A stretch of DNA of 64,000 bases from Ferruginibacter sp. (GTDB taxonomy: Bacteria; Bacteroidota; Bacteroidia; Chitinophagales; Chitinophagaceae), in NCBI GenBank assembly GCA_013141115.1, contig JABFRP010000003.1:186001-250000 (forward strand). The letters are read 5' to 3'. This document shows positions 44,331 through 51,889 of this stretch, in pieces. Both the position numbers and the translations under genes were made by a program. Under the pieces are notes generated by a model. That model did no database searches. It worked only from the letters and a program-made list of their open reading frames with translations, and was not told the origin of the DNA. Position 1 is the first letter of the stretch. Each line of letters starts with the position of its first letter.

Positions 44331-44753
44331 TTATTCTTCAACAAGTAGTTTAGCAATATGCCAGAATAATTTTACGGCATGGGTGGGTTTTTCGGTAATA
44401 TCTGCAGTAATAATAAAGTTATTTATAAAAAGCAGCCGGTCGCTTTCGTTTACATTATTGCTGTTTAAATCGTAATAGGCCATACTCCAGTTTGGAAAAA
44501 TTCTTTGTTCCTTTTCATTCTCGTCCAACAGCATTACGTCTGTATGCCGCTGGTCATTTTTAATTTTGGCATATAGCGCTTTTACGGTTTGCGTATCACC
44601 TTCCAGTATTTGTATAAACTCGTTGTTATGAAATACAAGGCAGCCGGTAATATTATTTTTTGCATTAAAATCCCGGGAGGTATTTAAAATGTTTTCAATG
44701 TCGGCAGTAGTTATTGTTGGCCGTGCAACAGAGCGGTATATTAGTTCAAACAT
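44331..44753 (-). CDS. Standalone BLUF blue-light sensor
   Basis: This 140-residue protein is one BLUF domain, a FAD-binding blue-light receptor. Key residues: Tyr in LIYRSVA (residue ~6), Asn in NNITGCLVFHN, Gln in FIQILEGDTQTV and Trp in PNWSMAY. The remaining helices form the usual cap. With no fused effector, it should act by binding a partner protein. It lies at the edge of the second cassette-like patch. Confidence 0.92.
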   Translation of the reverse strand: MFELIYRSVARPTITTADIENILNTSRDFNAKNNITGCLVFHNNEFIQILEGDTQTVKALYAKIKNDQRHTDVMLLDENEKEQRIFPNWSMAYYDLNSNNVNESDRLLFINNFIITADITEKPTHAVKLFWHIAKLLVEE

Positions 44754-44944
44754 ATTTTGTAGTTGTACAAATATCGGTAAAGCGTATAAAATGGTTGCTT
44801 ATGCATTTGTTTAAAATTATAGTACTTGCCAAAGTTAATCTGCAACAGAATAGGGATACTTTTTTGTTAAGGGCATTTGTAAAATAATTGTTGCAGCTGT
44901 TTTTTACATCGGGCTTAATAATTATGTTTTTGGGAGTAATTGTG

Positions 44945-45034
44945 TTGGCTGGGGCGGAAAAGCTGAATAGAATTATGTGTGCTGAAACCGCTGCTGATAT
45001 TGGACAAAAAGATGAGGGTTTATTCTTTTGAAAG
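44945..45034. repeat. Spacer repeat at end of the DUF4240 gene
   Basis: On the plus strand, aagctgaatagaattatgtg, gctgaaaccgctgctgatat and gatgagggttta run to a GTTAGTT motif at 45034-45040 that contains the gene's stop codon. The same blocks occur at 45803-45875 (aagccgaatagaattacgtg, gccgaaacggctgctgg, aatgagggtcta), so the DUF4240 gene is flanked by related spacers. Confidence 0.6.
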
Positions 45035-45685
45035 TTAGTTGTATCCCATAAATTTTTTTGCAAGTTTTGGATATTGTTTCATTACGGTTGCTTCATCAAA
45101 CGGTTTGCCTTTTAAGTCAAACTTTGGGTGATATGTTTTTGGGATTTCTTTTCCTGTTTTTTGTTTGTATGCCTCTATCGCAGGATATTGAAGTCCTTCC
45201 CAATTATCTTCTTCTTCTGATTTTACCCAACTAACACAGCTTTCCGGATCTTTAATCGTCTTGTAGAATTTTTCTTTTCCATGTCCTATCAGATATTGTC
45301 TGAAATAGTCGAAACAGTCGTCGGAGCAACCACCATTAATTATATAAGAAGCTCCCCAAAGTCTATAGTCGTAAGACGTTGCCAATAATGCCATAAATGT
45401 GTTATCAAATTTTTCTATGTCGATCGGCTCAAGCGTCAACAAAATTGTTTTTAAAGAAATGATTTGTGCCTGATAATTATTATTAGCTGAGGCTCTTGAT
45501 TTGTCGATCAATTTCCAAAATTCATCTTCGTTCATAAGTTGAGTAGTCGTGTCAGAGGAGGTTAGGTTTATATTGAGTTCCTCTTTTGCCGAGGGTTGCG
45601 ATTTGCTTTTATTGTTTTGCCCTTCACAGCTTGTTAGAGCGATTGCAAAAACAAAAGATGTCAGAAGAATACTTTTTAAAGTCAT
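45035..45685 (-). CDS. DUF4240 lipoprotein in a cassette-like unit
   Basis: This 216-residue lipoprotein (LTSCEGQ, Cys at about 20) has a DUF4240 domain with MNEDEFWKLIDKSRASA and YRLWGASYIINGGCSDDCFD (about 116-135). DUF4240 resembles SMI1/KNR4-type toxin-immunity surroundings, but its function is not established. The gene lies between two related spacers and its ATG is 70 bp from a GTTACGTGC core-like site (45755-45763), so it looks like an individual cassette. Confidence 0.85.
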   Translation of the reverse strand: MTLKSILLTSFVFAIALTSCEGQNNKSKSQPSAKEELNINLTSSDTTTQLMNEDEFWKLIDKSRASANNNYQAQIISLKTILLTLEPIDIEKFDNTFMALLATSYDYRLWGASYIINGGCSDDCFDYFRQYLIGHGKEKFYKTIKDPESCVSWVKSEEEDNWEGLQYPAIEAYKQKTGKEIPKTYHPKFDLKGKPFDEATVMKQYPKLAKKFMGYN

Positions 45686-45754
45686 AGAGAGTATTGTTTT
45701 ATATTGGCAGGCAATGCTCAGGCTTGCTGCTGTACTTGAATTTTATCATGTTCA

Positions 45755-45893
45755 GCACGTAACCGCAGCTCAATAAAATTACAATTAATGAAGATAAGAA
45801 CAAAAGCCGAATAGAATTACGTGAGCCGAAACGGCTGCTGGCAGTGAAAAAAAATGAGGGTCTATTTGTTTTTTAAACAGTTCGTGTTGTGTG
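45755..45893. repeat. attC-like site of the DUF2441-like gene
   Basis: In coding (minus) orientation this 139-bp spacer starts CACACAACACGAACTG next to the stop codon and ends GGTTACGTGC before the next gene. The ends are imperfect inverted repeats. Between them are blocks shared with 44945-45034 and, more weakly, with 4495-4505. The size, end structure and position fit an integron attC site, but the heptamers do not match the strict GTTRRRY consensus. Confidence 0.55.
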
Positions 45894-45916
45894 AAGTGCC
45901 AAATAACAAACCGCCT

Positions 45917-46435
45917 CTATTTTACTATATGAACAATCTTACCTGTTGTCGCAGGCAATGCAATCATAACTTCTAATCGTGGCGGTCTTCGTTCTCCAAC
46001 TCTAGGATGATGATTTGTAATTTGTCCATCCCAATAGTTTCTATAGTTATTTAAATTAGTCAAACTGCCTTCAAAATCTAACCAGTTTGTGTCTAAATTC
46101 CAAAATCTGTCTGCAAAGATTTCAATAATAGGAATCGGATGACTTGGTTTGGGAACAATTGATTCTGCAAATATTATTGCTTCGTTAATTGTATTAGCTG
46201 CAAATATTGATTGAAGTCTTGAAGCATACAAAGAATATCTTTCCTCTCGTTTAATATTTTCTAAGTGGAATTCTCTTTGTTCAGCTTCATTCATTTCTTC
46301 AAGCCTATTTGTTTGAAAAATATGCCAATAAGCTCTTCCAAAATATGAGAGTCCATTTTCATCCAATGTTATTTCTTGGTTCTCTTTGAGCAAAGCAGCT
46401 CTGTCCGCATGATAAAATAAGTGCTTTCTATTCAT
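45917..46435 (-). CDS. DUF2441-like hypothetical protein in a cassette-like unit
   Basis: This 172-residue protein starts MNRKHLFYHADRAALLKENQ and ends with EVMIALPATTGKIVHIVK. These ends, together with NGLSYFGRAYWHIF, resemble DUF2441, a family thought to have an ADP-ribosyltransferase-like fold. The call is tentative. A 15-bp inverted pair flanks it, GTTGTGTGAAGTGCC (45886-45900) and GGCATTTCACACAAC (46460-46474), 16 bp beyond the stop and 25 bp before the start. Confidence 0.65.
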   Translation of the reverse strand: MNRKHLFYHADRAALLKENQEITLDENGLSYFGRAYWHIFQTNRLEEMNEAEQREFHLENIKREERYSLYASRLQSIFAANTINEAIIFAESIVPKPSHPIPIIEIFADRFWNLDTNWLDFEGSLTNLNNYRNYWDGQITNHHPRVGERRPPRLEVMIALPATTGKIVHIVK

Positions 46436-46459
46436 CTTAAAATTTAGAGCTGTTCAAAA

Positions 46460-46474
46460 GGCATTTCACACAAC
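46460..46474. repeat. Core-like site upstream of the DUF2441-like gene
   Basis: GGCATTTCACACAAC on the plus strand is the inverted partner, with one mismatch, of 45886-45900. In coding orientation it reads GTTGTGTG just before the gene, the expected R' position of a cassette boundary. Confidence 0.55.
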
Positions 46475-46709
46475 AGTAGGATTGATGTTATTATACGCTA
46501 CTGCCAAATTTTAAACGTTTTGATAATCAAACAACCGGTTTTATACATTTTTGATTGTTGATAGCGTTAATGCAATGTAGTAAAACTTTTAATTTGATGG
46601 ATTTTATTCTCTGGTTCAATAAAAAATCAATACAACCAGAAAGAACAACAACCTATTTATAACGATGTAAACAAACTTACCAAAACTGGTTACCCAAAAA
46701 AATAAAATC

Positions 46710-46717
46710 TATCTTTG
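46710..46717 (+). promoter_or_regulatory. -7 element of the rnpB promoter
   Basis: TATCTTTG matches the Bacteroidota TAnnTTTG consensus and ends 3 bp before the first paired base of RNase P RNA (46721). No clear -33 TTTG was found. Confidence 0.7.
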
Positions 46718-46866
46718 CGGTCTATCAGCCGGGTTATCGGGTATTACGCAAGTAGTATCAGGAAAGTCCGGACAGCAAAGGGCAACACACCGGTTAATGG
46801 CCGGTTTTGTTATGGTTGGTGGTAACACTAACTATGGCGGAAAGAAAGTGCCACAGAAAATTACCA

Positions 46867-46884
46867 CCCCCAACTTGTTGGGGG
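46867..46884. repeat. CCCCAACTTGTTGGGG palindrome in rnpB
   Basis: CCCCCAACTTGTTGGGGG is a perfect palindromic hairpin arm of RNase P RNA. It has the same core as 46999-47016 and as the terminator at 38751-38766. Confidence 0.85.
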
Positions 46885-46998
46885 CCAGGGTGAAAACGTG
46901 AGGTAAGAGCTCACGGGTTTTTGCAGTAATGCATTAATTGGGTAAACCTTGTGTGCTGTAATGCCACGTATATCAGCGTTTGAGGGCGGCTCGTTCAA

Positions 46999-47016
46999 CC
47001 CCCAACTAGTTGGGGG
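46999..47016. repeat. CCCCAACTAGTTGGGG palindrome in rnpB
   Basis: CCCCCAACTAGTTGGGGG differs from 46867-46884 at one central base. It forms a second expanded helix of the RNA. Confidence 0.85.
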
Positions 47017-47139
47017 GCGCTGAAGGGTAGGCAGCAAGATTGTAACAGTAATGTTGCAGCCAGATAAATGATAACCTCTCCCAATTTTTTGGGATGACAG
47101 AATCCGGCTTACAGGCTGATAGATTTTTAAATTACTTTT

Positions 47140-47168
47140 AAGCTTCGCTATTTGGCGGAGCTTTTTTT
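47140..47168 (+). terminator. Rho-independent terminator of rnpB
   Basis: AAGCTTCGC (47140-47148) pairs with GCGGAGCTT (47155-47163) with one G-T wobble. A TTTTTTT run follows. Confidence 0.85.
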
Positions 47169-47232
47169 CTGTGATATTTTTTCGGTTCAGTTACACTCTG
47201 CTATTATTATGTTCTTTTTTGCTTCTCCAAAT

Positions 47233-47280
47233 TCTTCGACTCCGCTCAGAAGAACCATCCTTCGACTTCGCTCAGGACAG
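47233..47280. repeat. Two TTCGACTnCGCTCAG repeats
   Basis: The region 47169-47447 has no gene. It holds two adjacent copies of a widespread bacterial intergenic repeat, ttcgactccgctcaga and ttcgacttcgctcagg, followed by AT-rich sequence and then the CTAAACCT tract. Confidence 0.6.
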
Positions 47281-47400
47281 CCTGATAAGCAGCTTTGTTG
47301 AACTTTTGTACTATTGTGGCTTCAATATTTGTACTTTACTCTTAGAGTTAAACAGTTAAAATAAATTGTTGCAAACTTTAATTTTTGAATGTTGTTTTTT

Positions 47401-47448
47401 CTAAACCTCTAAACCTCTAAACCTCTAAACCTCTAAACCTCTAAACCT
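47401..47448. repeat. Perfect tandem repeat (CTAAACCT)6
   Basis: Six perfect 8-bp copies abut the stop codon of the iminopeptidase-like gene. An imperfect version lies at 21217-21247. It should be prone to slippage. Confidence 0.95.
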
Positions 47449-48476
47449 CATTTAAAGCTTCCTGCATCTACATCTTTAATAAATTTTATAAGCCCCGGAA
47501 AATAGTTTTTCTGATCGTCGTACATATCCATGTGGCTGCCGTTAGGGCACAATAAAAAGCGGCCGTGTTGCACTTGTGTACTCATCCATTTCATGTGTTC
47601 GGGGTCCATCGTATCGTGTGTGCCGCCAATGGTAAGCGTAGGTGTTTTTATTTGTGGTAATTGTTTGCTTACATCCCAGTTAGTTAAATTGCCGGCAATG
47701 CCAAATTCGCTGGGGCCTTGCATGGTTACGTATAACGACTGGTTCATTTTTGCAAAGGAACGGTTTACCGGTTCGGGCCATTGATCTACCGGTATGCGGC
47801 AAATATGTTTGGCATAAAAATTTGGATAAAGTAGCTCCATGTATTTAGGATTTTGAAAATCGCCTTTGGCTTCTATTTGCCTGATGGTATCTAAAACTTT
47901 TGGATCAAATTGTGGTGCTAAAACTTCCTGAGCATATTTGCCATAAGCCGGGCAACTACTCATCATATTGCTGATGATAAGGCCTTTTAAATTGTCTTGA
48001 TATTTTAAAGCGTATTGCATGGCTAGTATGCCACCCCAGCTATGGCCCAGTAAATAAAAATTATCTTTTGTAAGGTTTAATGTTTTGCGTACCTGTTCTA
48101 CTTCCTCCACAAAGCGGTTCAGATCCCACATGCTGGTATCTTTTGGATTATCGGAAAGGCCGCAACCTAACTGATCGTAATAAATAAATTCGATATCCTC
48201 CTGCGGTAAAAAACTTTCGAAGCATTCAAAATATTCGTGTGTGGCACCGGGGCCACCATTAAGCAACAGTAATTTTATTTTTGGATTGTTGCCTATACGT
48301 TTTGTCCAGATGTTGAATTTGCCCTTGGGGGTTTCTATTGGAAAAACTTTTATGCCGCCCGTTTGTACTTCGTTATACAAACTGTTGTTGGTGGTTGTAG
48401 TGGCAGCTGTTTCTTTTGCCTGATCGTTGCAGGAAATGATGGCCAGGCATGCAATGCCAAAAAATAATTTTCTCAT
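47448..48476 (-). CDS. Proline iminopeptidase-like hydrolase, lipoprotein
   Basis: This 342-residue alpha/beta hydrolase starts with a lipobox (LAIISCNDQ, Cys at about 16). The oxyanion loop LLLLNGGPGATHEYFECFE and nucleophile GHSWGGILAMQYALKY (Ser at about 146) match the proline iminopeptidase group. The later IGGTHDTMDPEH and NGSHMDMYDDQ supply Asp and His. It probably removes N-terminal Pro or small residues from peptides on the outside of the cell. Its stop sits at the CTAAACCT tandem tract. Confidence 0.9.
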   Translation of the reverse strand: MRKLFFGIACLAIISCNDQAKETAATTTTNNSLYNEVQTGGIKVFPIETPKGKFNIWTKRIGNNPKIKLLLLNGGPGATHEYFECFESFLPQEDIEFIYYDQLGCGLSDNPKDTSMWDLNRFVEEVEQVRKTLNLTKDNFYLLGHSWGGILAMQYALKYQDNLKGLIISNMMSSCPAYGKYAQEVLAPQFDPKVLDTIRQIEAKGDFQNPKYMELLYPNFYAKHICRIPVDQWPEPVNRSFAKMNQSLYVTMQGPSEFGIAGNLTNWDVSKQLPQIKTPTLTIGGTHDTMDPEHMKWMSTQVQHGRFLLCPNGSHMDMYDDQKNYFPGLIKFIKDVDAGSFK

Positions 48477-48574
48477 AATTTAGTTTGAACAAACAAATTA
48501 GAGATAAAATTCTATAAAAAAAATTCTTTAAAAACGCAGTAGTGTATCAGTTTGAAGAAAAGGTTGGCAACCTT

Positions 48575-49174
48575 TCAAACGGAGATACTACCAAAAATGC
48601 TTTGTTGTATTGCGGGCCATTCTTCTTTTATAAAACTAAAAAAATGGCTGTGCCGTATGCTGCCATCCTCATTAATAATATGGTTACGAAAAACACCTTC
48701 TCTTGTGGCACCAATTTTAAGCATGGCGTTTTGCGATTTTAAATTGAGATGGCTTGTTTTTAATTCAATACGGTTCAGTTGCAATTGTTTAAACCCATAG
48801 GAGAGTAGCAGAAATTTACAATGTTTATTAAAGCCGGTACCCTGCATTTTCGGATGAATCCATGTCCATCCAATTTCTAATCTTCTATTGGCAAAATCGA
48901 TATTGCCATAGCGGGTGCTGCCCACATATTGCTGCGTTTGTTTATTAAAATAAGCAAAGGGATAAGATCTTTTTTGTTGCTTTTCCTGTAATGCTGTATC
49001 AAAGTATTTTCTGAAATCTTCGGGGCTATTTATTTTAGCCGTAGTAAATTCCCATATTTCTTTTTGCATAGCTGTTGGCAACAACAATTGGTAGTGGGCC
49101 TCTTCAAGTGGTTCAATCCGTACCAGATCATCTTCTAAAATAATGATGCTATCAAAAAAGTTATCGTAGTTCAT
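48575..49174 (-). CDS. RimJ/RimL-like GNAT acetyltransferase
   Basis: This 199-residue GNAT protein has the RimJ/RimL layout: LVRIEPLEEAHYQLLLPTAM at the start, GSTRYGNIDFANRRLEIGWT in the middle and LKSQNAMLKIGATREGVFRN near the end. Members acetylate protein N-termini or small molecules. The gene lies 4 bp after the NUDIX gene on the same strand and is probably part of the same operon. Confidence 0.88.
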   Translation of the reverse strand: MNYDNFFDSIIILEDDLVRIEPLEEAHYQLLLPTAMQKEIWEFTTAKINSPEDFRKYFDTALQEKQQKRSYPFAYFNKQTQQYVGSTRYGNIDFANRRLEIGWTWIHPKMQGTGFNKHCKFLLLSYGFKQLQLNRIELKTSHLNLKSQNAMLKIGATREGVFRNHIINEDGSIRHSHFFSFIKEEWPAIQQSIFGSISV

Positions 49175-49178
49175 ACTG

Positions 49179-49634
49179 CTATTTGTCTTTTAATAAACCA
49201 GCTACAATTTTGTCAATGGGTAAAGTAACAACTGCTTCAGAAAAATTATCCCAGTTTACAAAACGGAAGGTTTCTGTTTCGCCGGTTTCGTTATATACTT
49301 TCAATTGCTGTTCATCAAAATCAAATTCCTTATCTCTTAGCGGCACGGTAATTTCTTCCAGGGCTTTTGCAAAATAATAAATAGACATGATCTGTTTTTT
49401 ATTATCAAAAGCACTGATCTGGTAAAAATCGGTGGTGTAAATATGGTTGCCTATTTCTACTTTTAAATTCATTTCTTCCATAAATTCTCTTCGTAAGCAA
49501 TCCCTGGTACCTTCGCCAAACTCCAGGCCGCCACCGGGAAATTTAGTGATCTGCATACCCCGGATAAATTCATCACTTACCAATACCTGGTTAAGCTCAT
49601 TTATTAAAATGCCGTACACTCTTATGGAGAACAT
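49179..49634 (-). CDS. NUDIX hydrolase
   Basis: ATG 49634 (MFSIRVYGILINELNQVLVS) gives 151 residues; an upstream start at 49709 lies inside corA. The Nudix box is GLEFGEGTRDCLRREFMEEM (about 42-61), with the REFMEEM catalytic Glu residues. The substrate is unknown. It starts 2 bp after the corA stop, so it belongs to the same minus-strand operon. Confidence 0.9.
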   Translation of the reverse strand: MFSIRVYGILINELNQVLVSDEFIRGMQITKFPGGGLEFGEGTRDCLRREFMEEMNLKVEIGNHIYTTDFYQISAFDNKKQIMSIYYFAKALEEITVPLRDKEFDFDEQQLKVYNETGETETFRFVNWDNFSEAVVTLPIDKIVAGLLKDK

Positions 49635-49636
49635 AA

Positions 49637-50572
49637 TTATTTTTTTCTTGTAAGATAATGCCAAACCACAAAGCCTAAAATTATAAACGAAATTATTACA
49701 GGCAACCAAAATGCCAGGTGAGATTCGCTGTAAGGTATGGGTACATTCATACCATAAATACTGGCAATTAAAACCGGCACACTTAAACCAATGGTAAGTG
49801 TGGTAAGCCTTTTTAATACCTCGTTTTGGTTATTACTGATAATGCTTGCAAATGCATCAAGCGATGAGCTTAAAATGGTAGTATAAGTATTGGCAGTTTC
49901 CAAAGCCTGAGAGGTTTCCACTACCAGGTCATCCAGAAAATCTTTTTCATCATCGGTTAATTGCAACACATTTGTACGGCTGAGTTTCATCATCAGCAAT
50001 TCGTTACTGCGTAATGCGGTAATAAAGTACACTAAACTTTTTTGAATTCGCATCAGTTGCAATAATTCTTCGTTACGGTTAGCATCGTATAATTTATGCT
50101 CCAGCAAATTTCTGCGCTGGTTGATCTCTTTAAGGTGTTGTTGAAAATTAGCCGTTATCTTTTCAAATATTTTTAATACCATCATATTTTTTTTATCGGG
50201 ATGACGGTTTTGAAAACTGTTCAGGAATTTTTTTATGGCTTCATTCTCAAAAGAATTAACGGTTACAATTTGGTTGTGCGTTAAAATAATACAAATAGGG
50301 ATGGTGATATAAAACGCATCACTATCGTTAAACGAATTGTTTTCCGTAGGCGTTTTTATTACGATCAATTTTACATTGTCATCAATTTCGTAACGGCTGC
50401 GTTCATCAATATCCAGAGAATCTTTTAAAAAGTCGATAGGGATATCGAGGTTTTCGCTAAGCTCTGTAAATTCTTCCTGCTTTAAAGGAGGCAACACATT
50501 TACCCAGCTGCCAATTTCTGGTTTATCAGTTTCAATGGTTTGATGCTCTATAATTTTAAAGTACTGGATCAT
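49637..50572 (-). CDS. corA: CorA-family magnesium/divalent cation transporter
   Basis: This 311-residue CorA has a cytoplasmic alpha/beta domain and long helix, then two C-terminal membrane helices. The selectivity motif GMN is visible in SIYGMNVPIPYSE (about 276), and the C-terminus is basic (HYLTRKK). CorA channels let Mg2+ (also Co2+ or Ni2+) into the cell. It is 3 bp after the DinB-like gene and 2 bp before the NUDIX gene. Confidence 0.94.
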   Translation of the reverse strand: MIQYFKIIEHQTIETDKPEIGSWVNVLPPLKQEEFTELSENLDIPIDFLKDSLDIDERSRYEIDDNVKLIVIKTPTENNSFNDSDAFYITIPICIILTHNQIVTVNSFENEAIKKFLNSFQNRHPDKKNMMVLKIFEKITANFQQHLKEINQRRNLLEHKLYDANRNEELLQLMRIQKSLVYFITALRSNELLMMKLSRTNVLQLTDDEKDFLDDLVVETSQALETANTYTTILSSSLDAFASIISNNQNEVLKRLTTLTIGLSVPVLIASIYGMNVPIPYSESHLAFWLPVIISFIILGFVVWHYLTRKK

Positions 50573-50575
50573 AAA

Positions 50576-51106
50576 TTATGTTGCTGCTCTTGAAGAAATA
50601 ATGTTTAAGTGATGTTCGGTATGATAAATGGTAAAGTAACAAAGTTCCTGTAAAGTTATTCTGCCTAAAAGCGGATGCTTTATTAAATAATTATTAAGAT
50701 CAGATTCTGTGCTGTTTTTTTGTATTGCTGCAATATGTTTAGTGGTTGCCTTTATCCAGTTTTGCATTAATCTTTCTTTGCCATAATGTATTGCAATAGG
50801 TTTTGGCACAAAGCGGCCACTGGCAGCGCCGCCTTCGGCTAATTTCTTTTTGTATTTGGCCACCAGCTCTTCGTAAGTTTTTGAATTACGGTTAGGCTTA
50901 CCACCAATCCAGCGCACTAAAAATTTAGGCAGTGTATATGCAAGGGTAGAAGTGTTAGTAGAAATAATAAGGTGCTGCACATTTTCTGCCACCGACCATT
51001 TGGTAGTGGGTTTATCAAAAAAATCAGTTTCATTAATGCTGTTACAATAATTTGTAAATGCTGAAAATATTTTTTCTGCTGCAGTTAAAATTTCATTTTT
51101 TGTCAT
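50576..51106 (-). CDS. DinB-like / DUF1569-type protein
   Basis: This 176-residue helical protein has the DinB four-helix layout. Metal-ligand His residues appear in WSVAENVQHLIISTNTST (about residue 49) and YFTIYHTEHHLNIISS (about 160). DinB proteins include thiol transferases; this one may use bacillithiol. It overlaps dapF by 4 bp (51103-51106), with the ATGA arrangement. Confidence 0.8.
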   Translation of the reverse strand: MTKNEILTAAEKIFSAFTNYCNSINETDFFDKPTTKWSVAENVQHLIISTNTSTLAYTLPKFLVRWIGGKPNRNSKTYEELVAKYKKKLAEGGAASGRFVPKPIAIHYGKERLMQNWIKATTKHIAAIQKNSTESDLNNYLIKHPLLGRITLQELCYFTIYHTEHHLNIISSRAAT

Positions 51107-51888
51107 ACTTCAATTTCGCCTTTGTAAACAAATTCGGCAGGGCCGCAAAGCCAGATATTTTCAAAATGCTTATCGGCCACTTTATCAAATTCCACACTCA
51201 GGTGGCCACCGGGTGTTTGCACTTCTACCCGGTTAAAACCTGTTGCGTTATGTGCACTCATTAAAGCGGATGCTGTAACACCGGTGCCGCAACTGAGTGT
51301 TTCATCTTCCACACCACGTTCGTAGGTACGTACAAAAATGCTATCCTCATCCACCGACTCTACAAAATTTACATTAATGCCTTCCTGCTTAAACGCATTG
51401 CTGTAGCGTATCTCACGCCCTGTCTCCACTACATCAATTTCTTTTACATTAGTAGAGAACTTTACAAAATGCGGCGAGCCTGTGTTTAATACTGCATAAG
51501 TGGAATGTTCATCTACTTCTGTTACATCTTTCATTTTCAGCCTCACTATTTCTTCGCCCATGCTAATGTCGGCAAAATGTTCGCCATCGGTGGCCATAAA
51601 ATGATAGGTGCTTTTATGTATGCCCATGTGATAAGCAAATTTCACTAAACATCTGCCGCCATTGCCACACATGGTACTTTCATTGCCATCTGCATTGTAA
51701 TAAATCATCTCAAAGTCATAACCATCTTTTTTTGCCAGCATCATTAGCCCATCGGCACCAATACCAAAGCGACGGCTGCAAATGTGTTTTATTTGTTTTA
51801 CAGTAAGGCCATCGTATTTATTATCCCTGTTATCAAGTATAACAAAATCATTCCCTGTTCCCTGGTATTTAAAAAAATCTATTTTCAT
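51103..51888 (-). CDS. dapF: Diaminopimelate epimerase
   Basis: DapF interconverts LL- and meso-diaminopimelate for lysine and peptidoglycan. ATG 51888 (MKIDFFKYQGTGNDFVILDN) gives 261 residues. The two catalytic Cys residues lie in ESTMCGNGGRCLVKFAY (about 78) and ETLSCGTGVTASALM (about 207). It overlaps the DinB-like gene and follows the nucleoside phosphorylase gene by 1 bp, in one operon. Confidence 0.96.
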   Translation of the reverse strand: MKIDFFKYQGTGNDFVILDNRDNKYDGLTVKQIKHICSRRFGIGADGLMMLAKKDGYDFEMIYYNADGNESTMCGNGGRCLVKFAYHMGIHKSTYHFMATDGEHFADISMGEEIVRLKMKDVTEVDEHSTYAVLNTGSPHFVKFSTNVKEIDVVETGREIRYSNAFKQEGINVNFVESVDEDSIFVRTYERGVEDETLSCGTGVTASALMSAHNATGFNRVEVQTPGGHLSVEFDKVADKHFENIWLCGPAEFVYKGEIEV

Positions 51889-51889
51889 T

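Larger units (their letters stand above)
46721..47123 (+). ncRNA. rnpB: RNase P RNA, class A
   Basis: This is the catalytic RNA that removes the 5' leader of tRNA precursors. The ends pair as P1 (TCTATCAGCC with GGCTGATAGA). The universal blocks are present: GGAAAGTCCGGACA near the start, ACAGAAAATTACC, GTGAAAACGTGAGGTAAGAG, GATAAATGATAAC and CAGAATCCGGCTTACAG near the end. Two hairpin arms are extended by the near-identical palindrome CCCCCAACTnGTTGGGGG (46867-46884 and 46999-47016). The promoter is at 46710 and the terminator at 47140. Confidence 0.96.

Noticed and set aside
44746..45063. 105-codon minus-strand frame between the BLUF and DUF4240 genes
   Set aside because: It overlaps the spacer repeats and the DUF4240 3' end, has a low-complexity composition, and is better explained as spacer.
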